The position numbers and the translations under genes are program-made. Source: Bifidobacterium breve (lineage in GTDB: Bacteria > Actinomycetota > Acidimicrobiia > IMCC26256 > JAENVU01). Taken from it: a stretch of 63,693 bases of DNA. The stretch is taken from NCBI GenBank assembly GCA_945865605.1, contig CAMBEL010000006.1, forward strand, positions 1 to 63,693, written 5' to 3'. The notes under the pieces are model-generated. The model saw only the letters and a list, made by a program, of their open reading frames with translations, ran no database searches and was not told where the DNA came from. Below are positions 52,797 through 61,181 of this stretch, piece by piece (within the stretch, counting starts at the first letter, position 1; every line of letters begins with the position of its first letter).

Positions 52797-54133
52797 GCGC
52801 AAGACCAGCAGCGGACGAGGCGCCGATAGCCATCATCGGAAGCGGCGTCTCTGGCCTCGCTGCCGCGCGCGAACTAATGCATTTGGGACTTGATGCCACG
52901 GTCTACGAGTCCTCCAAGCAAATCGGCGGCATGGCCAACACACACCGCGATCTAGATGGGTTCATCTTTGACACAGGGGCACACTTCATTACCAACCGTT
53001 TTGCGACTGCTATCGGCATCGCGCCGCTGTGCCGCACGGTCCATCGTTACGGCGAGACCGTATGGTCGGATGGACGGGCCTACGACTACCCATTTGGGCT
53101 AATGCGTAATCCTCGTTATCTGCGCGGAGCGATAAATGCACGTATTCGAAGTAAACGTTCCGTTGAGACTGCCGCGGACCAGTTCCGATCCGAGTACGGA
53201 AGCGAGATAGCGGACGAGGTGGCTCTCCCGCTCCTTGAGCAATGGTCCGGGCTGCCGGCCGACCGCCTCTCACCTGCAGTCGCGGACAAACTCCCTGGTG
53301 GCATTCTGGCGACCCTCGCTCTCAAACTTTCCGCGCGCGCCACTAACAGGGCGGTAGCGATTGGGTACTGCCGAGAAGCGCCGCAGAGCGCGAATGTGTG
53401 GCACGTCTATCCAGAAAACGGAATCGCAACAATCTGCGCCGCACTCACAACGGAACTCGCTGACACCGTGCAAACGGATAGCCCCGTTGAACGGGTGCTC
53501 ACAACCGATGGATGCGCAGTTGGCGTGGTGGTCAACGGACGTGAGATACCGGCTGCGGCAGTCATAAGCACCCTTCCTGTCCCACACTTGGCTGCTCTCA
53601 CCGATGAAGAATCGCTGCAACCTTTTCGCCAGCTGCGCTATCGCGCGATGGTGTTCGTGAACATCATGCTCCGTGGTGGTGACGTCATGCCCGATACGTT
53701 GACATGGACCCCAGGAGTTGAGTTCCCCTGTTTTCGCATCTCGGAAACAACCCAATCGATGCCTTGGCTCGCTCCAACAGGATCGACAATTATCACCGCA
53801 GACCTCGGCGCTTTAGTCGGCGATTCAATTTGGACACAAGACGACCAAGCGCTCGAAGAGATGGTGTTGAAAGCTCTTTGTGCGATCGTGCCAAGCGCGC
53901 GCCGGGATTTCTTGGGATCCCGTGTATTGCGTTCTGCTTTCGCATACCCAATATTCGATCTTGCATACGAGGAAACACGCCTCGCACTCGGTCGCGGTAC
54001 CGGCATCGAACGATTGTTGAGCGTCGGGCGGAACGGCGAATTTGCGCACATTCTCATGGAGGACTCGTACTGGAGAACACTCCGTCAAGTCCGCAAGCTC
54101 GCCGCACAACTCAATGAACCGGTACAGAACTGA
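52793..54133 (+). CDS. FAD-dependent amine oxidase/UDP-galactopyranose mutase-like protein
   Basis: 446 residues: IAIIGSGVSGLAAARELMHLG, VYESSKQIGGMANTHRDLDGFIFDTGAHFI (with the Gly-Gly-x-Ala and DxGxHx features of the HemY/UGM superfamily), YPENGIATICAAL, AAVISTLPVPHLAAL and a late GIERLLSVGRNGEFAHILME. Catalytic residues for a specific reaction cannot be named. It is the second member of this superfamily in the locus (the other at 46228), each next to a sugar-modifying gene. Convergent with the GT39 gene, 21 bases away. Confidence 0.78.
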   Translation: MSARPAADEAPIAIIGSGVSGLAAARELMHLGLDATVYESSKQIGGMANTHRDLDGFIFDTGAHFITNRFATAIGIAPLCRTVHRYGETVWSDGRAYDYPFGLMRNPRYLRGAINARIRSKRSVETAADQFRSEYGSEIADEVALPLLEQWSGLPADRLSPAVADKLPGGILATLALKLSARATNRAVAIGYCREAPQSANVWHVYPENGIATICAALTTELADTVQTDSPVERVLTTDGCAVGVVVNGREIPAAAVISTLPVPHLAALTDEESLQPFRQLRYRAMVFVNIMLRGGDVMPDTLTWTPGVEFPCFRISETTQSMPWLAPTGSTIITADLGALVGDSIWTQDDQALEEMVLKALCAIVPSARRDFLGSRVLRSAFAYPIFDLAYEETRLALGRGTGIERLLSVGRNGEFAHILMEDSYWRTLRQVRKLAAQLNEPVQN

Positions 54134-54154
54134 TGATGTGGGAAAAACCTCCTC

Positions 54155-55777
54155 TCACGGAGAGCTTTGTTCCACCTCACCAGGAAGGTAGCGGTAGAGC
54201 CCGTGGTGCTCGAAGAAGTACGGATTCGGTTCAATAACGCGCACGCGCGCCGGACGGAAGAACGCGAGATAGTCGGCGATGACATTGCACTTGGTTGAGA
54301 TGCGCCCTTCACCCGAAGTATAAACAAACCAAATGTCATTCTTCGGGCCCGCGGCTGACAACAATCGACGTGCAACATCCAGCGGTGCTCGGTCTGCCAC
54401 TCTTTCCGAATAATCGGTCCAGTCGATGAGACGCGAAGGAACAAGATCCGGGAAACCGATCTGTTGGATGTCGCTTCCCAGAAGGCGTCTTACATCTATA
54501 CCGATCGAGTCCGGGCAATAGACGACCACATCACCCGCGTGCGCCTCAGACCCAATCACATTGGCAATCTCGAACGCTTGCGTACGACTCCGCAAAGCAT
54601 TGCTAGTTCCGCCCCAAAATCCAAGAACCAAGAGAATCACCACGGCGCCATACCTGACCGTCCGACTTGCAAAGACGGTTACACCAAAGGCGGCTGCGAG
54701 GATGAACAGCGGGAAGATCACGGCCGCGTAACGAGCTTCAAATGTTGTACCCGCGATCCGAGACAGCACAAGTCCGCCAAGCAAAACCGCTATTCCGATT
54801 CCGACCTCTACCCTCACTCCAGGCCTCGTTCGCAGATCTACTTCGAAATGCATCGCATCGACCGCGCGAGCAAACAACGCCAAGCCCGCAACAAGCAGTA
54901 GTGCCCAGCCAGCCGCTTGCGTATTCCCACCAAAACTCTTGAAAGCTTCGGCGAGACTCGCGACCGGCGCAATCTGTTCTCCCCACGGCGTTCCGGTGTG
55001 TTCAAGTTGGTAAAGGAACGTTGGCAACCAAATAAGAAATGTCGAGATCCCGAGCAACATTGCAATGAAGGTGCGCCACGTCGCGTTCCGTCGAATTGGG
55101 TCGCCACGCACCGCGCACACCACTAGCCAAAGAGCAACAATTCCCACAAGGAAGAACGACCAGTAGTGCGTGTACACGAGTAATGCGGCGAGTGCGGCGA
55201 CGGTGAATAACCTGCCAATCGAAGGCTGGTCGAGTGAGCGCAGAACTGCCAAGTACCCAAGCGTCACCAGCAGGACGACTACGCAATACATCCGTGCTTC
55301 GGTCGCGTAACGGATCGCGAATGGCGATGCCGCCAGCAACAACAATGAAGTCCAGGCCACCGTGCGGACTTCGGGACTCTGCAATCCCGCTCCCGCACGT
55401 CGATTGTCGAGCCGACGCCCCGCGAACCACATTGGAACCAGGGTGACAATTCCGATTACACCGGAGAGGGAGCGAACGGCGAATGTGCTCGCGCCGAAGA
55501 GACCTATCCATGGTTTCAGGAGGAGGTAGTACAGCGGCGGTGCGCCGTCCTGCTCCAAGGCCGCGCGCAGTTCCGAATACGGCAGTTGAGCGATGTTGAC
55601 CGATAGGGCTTCGTCGGCCCACAAATCGGATCGCGCATACAGACGAAGGAAGATCCCAATCGTCAACACGATGCCAACTGAAAGAATTAGCCAGATCAAA
55701 TCAGGTGCAGATCTCGCAACAGTTATAGGCGCAGCGTCATATCCTTCAATCTCTGGCGCGCCCGATTCCGTTGCCAT
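54155..55777 (-). CDS. GT39-type membrane glycosyltransferase (PMT_2/ArnT-like)
   Basis: 540 residues with about ten membrane helices. The acidic loop after helix 1, RSDLWADEALSVNIAQLPYSE, and QDGAPPLYYLLLKPW are hallmarks of the GT-C PMT_2 group, which transfers a sugar from a polyprenyl phosphate carrier at the outer membrane face. ATG 55777 has TAGACT seven bases upstream; the ORF track's ATG 55807 would overlap the previous gene by 20 bases. It follows the GT4 gene and converges on the FAD gene. Confidence 0.85.
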   Translation of the reverse strand: MATESGAPEIEGYDAAPITVARSAPDLIWLILSVGIVLTIGIFLRLYARSDLWADEALSVNIAQLPYSELRAALEQDGAPPLYYLLLKPWIGLFGASTFAVRSLSGVIGIVTLVPMWFAGRRLDNRRAGAGLQSPEVRTVAWTSLLLLAASPFAIRYATEARMYCVVVLLVTLGYLAVLRSLDQPSIGRLFTVAALAALLVYTHYWSFFLVGIVALWLVVCAVRGDPIRRNATWRTFIAMLLGISTFLIWLPTFLYQLEHTGTPWGEQIAPVASLAEAFKSFGGNTQAAGWALLLVAGLALFARAVDAMHFEVDLRTRPGVRVEVGIGIAVLLGGLVLSRIAGTTFEARYAAVIFPLFILAAAFGVTVFASRTVRYGAVVILLVLGFWGGTSNALRSRTQAFEIANVIGSEAHAGDVVVYCPDSIGIDVRRLLGSDIQQIGFPDLVPSRLIDWTDYSERVADRAPLDVARRLLSAAGPKNDIWFVYTSGEGRISTKCNVIADYLAFFRPARVRVIEPNPYFFEHHGLYRYLPGEVEQSSP

Positions 55778-55784
55778 CGCGAGA

Positions 55785-55790
55785 AGTCTA
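55785..55790 (-). promoter_or_regulatory. leaderless-type -10 element of the GT39 gene
   Basis: On the minus strand TAGACT, seven bases, ATG 55777; it overlaps the stop codon region of the GT4 gene. Confidence 0.35.
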
Positions 55791-56954
55791 GGAGCGCCTG
55801 CACGCATCGAGATACGCGCTAAGGGTCCCGGCTAGATAGGTATCCCAGTCACTCGGAGCCGCCTCTGGCTGCGGCGCGAATGGTGCGGCCGCAAAGTCGA
55901 CCAACCGGAGTGACAGTTCCTTTGCATCGCGTGGCGCAAACAACAGCGCGTTGCACTCTCGCGATACCAGTTCTGGAATACCACCACTCGCAGCTCCTAT
56001 GACAGCAATTCCTCGTGCCCGCGCTTCGCTTGCAACCAGTGGAGCAGGATCTGGCCATTCCGACGGCACCACGACTGCGTCGGATTCGGCGAAAACCGCC
56101 TCCTTCTCGGGTCCCGTTACCCAACCTCGGTAGTCGACACCCCTCGCTGTGCGAACGATGGATTCGAGCGGTCCTCGACCGGCAACAACTAGACGGAGTT
56201 CAACGTCGCTGATGCTTCTTGCGCGATCGAACGCAGAGAGCAAGGTCGCGAGGCCTTTATCGCGCGCTAGGCGACCCAGATACGCGAATGTGATGGGCGA
56301 GTTTACCTTCCGTTGCGGTCGCGCTGCTGTAGACATTTCTACAGGGTTGTAAAGCACGCGCATTCGGTTCTGCGCCCATTCGAGGCTCTCATGGCGCTCG
56401 GCAACGGCCTTCGAAACTGCTAACAACACATCTGGAGCAGATCGGCCAACCGAGGCATTACGCACTTTAGATACCGCCGAACATGCGAAACACCTTTCGT
56501 CGCATGAAGTGCCGTCACGACGTACCAAGGAGTTTCTTTGACAAAGAAGCCAATAGTCATGAACGGTATGTACGTGCGGCAGACCGCGCCTGCTCGGAAA
56601 TGTGAGAGCTGTCGTCGATAACCCTTGGAGAGCGTGTGTGTGCACAACGTCGGGTCTGAATTGCGCTACGGCCGCATCGAGAGCACGCACGGTAGCCCGC
56701 CGATGCAAGTCCGCGAGATGAAAAATTGCGCGACGAAATGCTGGCTGGGATCCCGAATCACGTATCGGATACGGAAATGGCTTGACGACCGCAACGACGG
56801 CAGGATCGGAATCTGAACAATCGCTCTCCCCTAGAGATACGGCTCGCACGGCATGACCATTAGATATAAGTCGCTCCGCAAGAGATGCCGCCATCTGCTC
56901 AGCGCCACCCAATACCTCGGGAGGCCACAAATTCGAGACCATCAGAATGCGCAT
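55788..56954 (-). CDS. GT4 family glycosyltransferase
   Basis: 388 residues, GT-B: MRILMVSNLWPPEVLGGAEQ (Gly loop), VVHTHALQGLSTTAL, TFAYLGRLARDKGLATLLSAF, and VVPSEWPDPAPLVASEARARGIAVI where the usual EGFGLPxxE is replaced by a shorter DPAPLVASE version. That variation is common in GT4 enzymes. AGGA lies seven bases before ATG 56954. Divergent from the next GT4 gene across 124 bases. Confidence 0.86.
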   Translation of the reverse strand: MRILMVSNLWPPEVLGGAEQMAASLAERLISNGHAVRAVSLGESDCSDSDPAVVAVVKPFPYPIRDSGSQPAFRRAIFHLADLHRRATVRALDAAVAQFRPDVVHTHALQGLSTTALTFPSRRGLPHVHTVHDYWLLCQRNSLVRRDGTSCDERCFACSAVSKVRNASVGRSAPDVLLAVSKAVAERHESLEWAQNRMRVLYNPVEMSTAARPQRKVNSPITFAYLGRLARDKGLATLLSAFDRARSISDVELRLVVAGRGPLESIVRTARGVDYRGWVTGPEKEAVFAESDAVVVPSEWPDPAPLVASEARARGIAVIGAASGGIPELVSRECNALLFAPRDAKELSLRLVDFAAAPFAPQPEAAPSDWDTYLAGTLSAYLDACRRS

Positions 56955-57064
56955 GCAGATCCTCGCTCGATGATCGACTTAATACCCGTCTGCTCCATCG
57001 CTCTCATCTGACGGTATCGGTTCACCAAGACCCGAACGCGACATCTCCACCTTCGCCGCTGCCG

Positions 57065-57070
57065 TACGCT
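57065..57070 (+). promoter_or_regulatory. -10-like element close to the GT4 start
   Basis: TACGCT with eight bases to GTG 57079; one of the near-leaderless cases. Confidence 0.3.
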
Positions 57071-57078
57071 GTCAGGCG

Positions 57079-58161
57079 GTGCGAATCGGGCTGATTGCAG
57101 ACGCAGTTGACGAACCCGGGGGGATAGGCCGTTACACGCGCGAGTTGCTCGCTGGACTCGCCCGTACTGGCGACGTGAGCCTCGTCGTTTGCTCCCCTAA
57201 TGCAGGGCTTTCCACCGTCGCACGCCTGGCCGGCGATCGCCTCGATGCACACCTTCCAATGCCGGAGGATTCCGTCGCCGGTGGCCTTTGGGTCCGCCAT
57301 TTGAGTGGGCGTCAACTAGCAAGCCAAAAGGTCGCCGTAGTTCACGCCACGAAGCACCTTGTTCCCCGAACGCCACTGCCAACCGTTCTTACGGTTCACG
57401 ACGTACTCACCATCACTAGACGTCGCGAGAATCCAATCCTCAAACGAATCTTGCTACCGCGCCAATACATGCGTTCCATGCACGGAGCTGATCTGCTTGT
57501 CGCGGTGAGCGGAGCAACGCGTGATCGGCTGCTTGCTCTAGAACAAACATGGGCATCAAAGACAACCGTCATCCCTGAGGGAGCGAGTCGCGCCCTATTT
57601 GAGGCTTCTCCAATTGAAATCCCGAATCTTGGCGACTTCGCCTTAGCGGTTGGAGACGTAATCCCGCGCAAGAACCTGAACGTGTTGATCGACGTTTGGC
57701 CTGAGGTCGTCGAACGCGGTGGACCACATCTCTTGGTCATCGGCGCGCTCGGGCCGCGCGGCAATGACATCGGTGCAGCACTAGAGGATCTTGAGGAACG
57801 TCACCTCGCAACCTGGATACGCGGCACAGACGACGGAAGGCTGCGTTGGTCTTACGAGCATGCGCGCGTCGTATTGCTGCCAAGTTTCGAAGAAGGATTT
57901 GGGCTCCCCCTGGTAGAAGCGCGCGCGTTCGGCGCCGCCGTGATTGCAAGTACTGACCGCGCTTTAGTGGAAGTCGCAGGTGGTGATCTGAACGTGATCC
58001 ATATCAGCCCAAGTGATCGCAACGCGTGGCGTGATGCGGTGATCGCCACTTCGCCGCGCGTTCATAGCGCGATAGTGGAACCAAGCCCCGATTTGTATAG
58101 CTGGGACCGCCATGCGGCCACCGTGGTCCAGGCATATCGCGACCTAGCGTCAATCCTGTAA
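57079..58161 (+). CDS. GT4 family glycosyltransferase
   Basis: 360 residues, GT-B: RIGLIADAVDEPGGIGRYTRELLAGL, VVHATKHLVP, VLTVHDVLTITR, LLVAVSGATRDRLL, LAVGDVIPRKNLNVLIDVW and VVLLPSFEEGFGLPLVEARAFGAAVIA with the E-x7-E pair. A mannosyl- or glucosyltransferase for the surface polymer is likely. GTG 57079 lacks a Shine-Dalgarno sequence; TACGCT is eight bases upstream. Convergent with the polymerase gene (22 bases). Confidence 0.87.
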   Translation: MRIGLIADAVDEPGGIGRYTRELLAGLARTGDVSLVVCSPNAGLSTVARLAGDRLDAHLPMPEDSVAGGLWVRHLSGRQLASQKVAVVHATKHLVPRTPLPTVLTVHDVLTITRRRENPILKRILLPRQYMRSMHGADLLVAVSGATRDRLLALEQTWASKTTVIPEGASRALFEASPIEIPNLGDFALAVGDVIPRKNLNVLIDVWPEVVERGGPHLLVIGALGPRGNDIGAALEDLEERHLATWIRGTDDGRLRWSYEHARVVLLPSFEEGFGLPLVEARAFGAAVIASTDRALVEVAGGDLNVIHISPSDRNAWRDAVIATSPRVHSAIVEPSPDLYSWDRHAATVVQAYRDLASIL

Positions 58162-58183
58162 CGCTCCACGTCCAAAAGAACAA

Positions 58184-59593
58184 TCAAACAGTCGGGGAAC
58201 GAACTGACTTGACAGCCGGCACCATATCTACTTCTTGCGGTGCCATTGTCGCCAACAATCCCATCATCACCCAAAAGAGTTGGATCGCAGGGACCATCTC
58301 GAAGTAAGTCGCAACCGTGCTCGAAACCATGATGGCTAGCAATAGCGCGCAGAAACCGGCCGCTAAATGTTTCTCGGGGTCCACCGATCTTCGTTCAACG
58401 TCGCGAGCGAACAAGAACATCGAAACAAGCATCGCTACGAAAAGCCACAAGCCGAGGATTCCTAATTCGAATGCCCACTTTAGATATGAGTTATCGGGCA
58501 GGTAGATCGCCTTCTCGTCTTGATGTCGCAGTTTGGCAAGTTTCTCTGCGGCGGCTCCCGTAGTTCCCAGGCCACTTCCCATCGGCGCATCAATGAACTG
58601 TTCAAAGCGCGTATCCCATGACGATGTACGAGCTGAGAGGCTGTCACTGTTCGTGAAAGCACGCGCGAATGATGAACCCGAAGGAAGCAACAGTGCCGCG
58701 ACGATCACCAAAGGAATTCCATAGACGAGCACCTTGTACCGATGAAACGCCAGATATAAGAGTCCAATCGCGAGACCTAGAAGTGCTGCGCGCACATAAC
58801 TCGAGATGATGCCTGACGCGATTAGTGGGATCGAGATGAAAAAGATCTTGCTGCGGAGTCTCCTGGGTTCTGCCAAAGCGAAGGGAGTCACCAGCAGTAC
58901 GACGAGCATTAGATAAAACGCGAACGGGAACGGTTGGTTGAAGGTCGAGAATGCTCTGAGCCTGAAGTTTTCAGCGAACCTGATCGTCTCGTCGTACTGG
59001 TAGCCAACTCGACGCAGGAACTCGTGACCAGCAAGTTGTTGAGCTATTCCAACAAGAGAGACAAAGATCGCGACCGCGAGAAGAATCGAGATCAGGTCAT
59101 CGCGTTCCTTGCGGGAAAAAGGGCATCGCCAAATGACAACAGCAATAAGCGCGTCGAAAAATGAGATACGCATACCGATCATCGCCGTAGTGCCGCCCAC
59201 TAGCGCGGCGGAGATTATGCCGATCGAAGCCAGGGCAGCGAACGCTGGCACCCAACCGGGTATGCGTCGGCGCCCAGTTGCCCTGGCGGCGGCGGGACAA
59301 ACGAACGTGAGCAACAACAAGACGAGGATCGTCGCTTGCTTCCAGCCATCGACGATAGGAGGAAAACGCCCCGATGCTCGGAGCCCATCGAAGGGAACGG
59401 CGGCGACGAAGAGCAACACGCCAATCTGTGGGCGCCGCGCCAGCAGAACGATTATCGGAGCCAGTACTGCCAGGAGCAATACCCACGGAGTCCAACCGAT
59501 CAACATGGCGAACCCGGCTATTACAGATGCTGCAACCAGAATGCTCGGGGTCGGAATATTGAGCCGATTGGTCAATGCTGTGAGCCAAGACAT
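58184..59593 (-). CDS. O-antigen ligase/Wzy-type polymerase
   Basis: 469 residues, ten or more membrane helices, and the Wzy_C region with a large outer loop: RLRAFSTFNQPFPFAFYLMLVVLLVTPF followed by SSYVRAALLGLAIGLLYLAF (the S/Y-R-A-x-x-L-G motif) and the loop QFIDAPMGSGLGTTGAAAEK with DNSYLKWAFELGILGL. It either polymerises repeat units or ligates the glycan outside the membrane. ATG 59593 has TAGCCT seven bases upstream. It is divergent from the Wzz gene across 160 bases. Confidence 0.84.
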   Translation of the reverse strand: MSWLTALTNRLNIPTPSILVAASVIAGFAMLIGWTPWVLLLAVLAPIIVLLARRPQIGVLLFVAAVPFDGLRASGRFPPIVDGWKQATILVLLLLTFVCPAAARATGRRRIPGWVPAFAALASIGIISAALVGGTTAMIGMRISFFDALIAVVIWRCPFSRKERDDLISILLAVAIFVSLVGIAQQLAGHEFLRRVGYQYDETIRFAENFRLRAFSTFNQPFPFAFYLMLVVLLVTPFALAEPRRLRSKIFFISIPLIASGIISSYVRAALLGLAIGLLYLAFHRYKVLVYGIPLVIVAALLLPSGSSFARAFTNSDSLSARTSSWDTRFEQFIDAPMGSGLGTTGAAAEKLAKLRHQDEKAIYLPDNSYLKWAFELGILGLWLFVAMLVSMFLFARDVERRSVDPEKHLAAGFCALLLAIMVSSTVATYFEMVPAIQLFWVMMGLLATMAPQEVDMVPAVKSVRSPTV

Positions 59594-59600
59594 CACCTAG

Positions 59601-59606
59601 AGGCTA
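59601..59606 (-). promoter_or_regulatory. leaderless-type -10 element of the polymerase gene
   Basis: On the minus strand TAGCCT, seven bases, ATG 59593. Confidence 0.42.
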
Positions 59607-59661
59607 GATCGCCTAAATGGGGCGTACGCGCCGGGCACCGAAACGTTAGTAATCGCGTTGC

Positions 59662-59700
59662 ATGGTGACCATTTCCTCGGTGATCATTCATCGATCACCG
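59662..59700. promoter_or_regulatory. two inverted repeats between the wzy and wzz genes
   Basis: ATGGT-G-ACCAT (59662-59672) and CGGTGATC-ATTCATC-GATCACCG (59678-59700, perfect 8-bp arms) lie in the divergent intergenic region. They may be an operator pair controlling both genes. Outside these repeats and the two -10 hexamers I see nothing in this gap. Confidence 0.4.
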
Positions 59701-59738
59701 TTCGGGCGCCCGTGGTTCCCCGCCGTCGTGACACAACG

Positions 59739-59744
59739 TAGGAT
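59739..59744 (+). promoter_or_regulatory. -10-like element of the wzz-kinase gene
   Basis: TAGGAT with nine bases to ATG 59754; predicts a leader of about two or three bases. Confidence 0.33.
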
Positions 59745-59753
59745 TGTGCGCCC

Positions 59754-61181
59754 ATGGATCTTGCAGCCCACTTCCGAGTTATTGCCCAGAACTGGGTGCG
59801 GATCTTGGCGATCTCATTTGTGATTGCGCTAGTCGTCTTGCTCGGAAGCAGCTTGCGCACGAAAGAATTTCAAGCCAAAGAACTACTTGTCGTTGCTCCG
59901 GGAGTAGTGACGGGCGGACAGACCGAAGGGGAAGCGTCTTCGTTTCTGGCGCAGACTTATTCGCAGTACACCGATACGCCAACCGTCGTACGCGAAGCGG
60001 TCAAGAGGGCCGGACTCGACCTCTCCGTTAAGGATGCAACGGCAAGAATTTCTGGACGGCCAATAGGCGACCTCGGATTCCTCGAGGTCACGGCAACGGG
60101 ACCGACCGCGCAGGACGCCGAGCGTCTGACCAGATTCACAGCGCAAGCTCTCGTTTGGGCAATCCAGACCCAGGAGTCGGCACGGCAGTTCACCGACCTA
60201 CTCCCGATTCAAGTTGAACGTCAGCAACTTCAGGCTCAATACGACGCGTTGCCTATCGGTTCAGCCGAACTGTTTGCGATCCAGAACAGGCTCAACGCTT
60301 TGAATGACGCCGAAGGCGCTATCAGATCTCGGGCGACAAATAAGTTGAGTGTCCTCTCAACTGCAGTGCCGAATAATGAACCAATTTCGCCGAAGCCATT
60401 GCGTGACGCGGTATTCGCCTTCTTGGTATCAATCGTCGTAATAGGCGAACTCACGGTGCTGCTGCACTACGTCGGCGACCGCTTCTCAAGTTCCGAAGAC
60501 ACCGGTGAAGTAACACGCCTCACCGGGCTTTCGGTGCTTGGCAAGATTCCTAAGGGTGCCGACGTGGAGGTACTCGAAAGTTTCCGCGTATTGCGCACGA
60601 ATCTTATGGTCCTCGAGGGAGCAGGCAGACCACGCACCGTTGCCATTGTAAGTGCAAACCAAGGTGCGGGTAAAACGTTCATAGCAACCCATCTAGCCGA
60701 ATCCGCCGCGGGCCTTGAAGAGAGAGTCGTACTCATCGACGCCGACCTGCGAAGGCCTGCGATCCACGAACGCTTCGCCATTCCGCGATCCCCCGGCCTA
60801 GCTGAAGTTCTTCAAGGCGGCGACCTAACCAGCGCGTTGCGCAAGGTAACGGACGAACAGTTCCTGCGTGTTCTTACAAGCGGTCAAGAAGTCGCTGACC
60901 CTTCTGGAGTAATCGGGGCGCGGGCTTTTCGCCATGTTCTCGACGCACTCCGAGCTGTACGGCTCGTTGTAGTTGATACCCCGCCCGCTGCACTGTTCGC
61001 CGATGCCATGGCCGTCGCTTCACAGTGCGATGCGACAATCTTCGTCATCGACGTTAAGACCAGCAGAAGGCGCCAAGTACGCCAGTCGATCGAAGCGCTA
61101 GAGCATGCCGGAGCCAACCTCATTGGTGTAGTCGTCAATCGCACCGCGACACCGAAACGCTCCGGTTACTACAGCTCTTAG
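59754..61181 (+). CDS. Wzz-type chain-length regulator fused to BY-kinase-like ATPase domain
   Basis: 475 residues. Two membrane helices (about residues 17-36 and 220-242) enclose the outer Wzz domain; a cytoplasmic P-loop domain follows: Walker A VSANQGAGKTFIATHLAESA, Walker A' VVLIDADLRRPAI and Walker B LVVVDTPPAALFADA. A tyrosine autokinase of the Wzc/CapB kind is predicted, steering Wzy polymerisation through its phosphorylation state. The C-terminal Tyr cluster is only GYYSS, two tyrosines against five to seven in E. coli Wzc. Its stop overlaps the convergent flippase stop by four bases. Confidence 0.88.
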   Translation: MDLAAHFRVIAQNWVRILAISFVIALVVLLGSSLRTKEFQAKELLVVAPGVVTGGQTEGEASSFLAQTYSQYTDTPTVVREAVKRAGLDLSVKDATARISGRPIGDLGFLEVTATGPTAQDAERLTRFTAQALVWAIQTQESARQFTDLLPIQVERQQLQAQYDALPIGSAELFAIQNRLNALNDAEGAIRSRATNKLSVLSTAVPNNEPISPKPLRDAVFAFLVSIVVIGELTVLLHYVGDRFSSSEDTGEVTRLTGLSVLGKIPKGADVEVLESFRVLRTNLMVLEGAGRPRTVAIVSANQGAGKTFIATHLAESAAGLEERVVLIDADLRRPAIHERFAIPRSPGLAEVLQGGDLTSALRKVTDEQFLRVLTSGQEVADPSGVIGARAFRHVLDALRAVRLVVVDTPPAALFADAMAVASQCDATIFVIDVKTSRRRQVRQSIEALEHAGANLIGVVVNRTATPKRSGYYSS

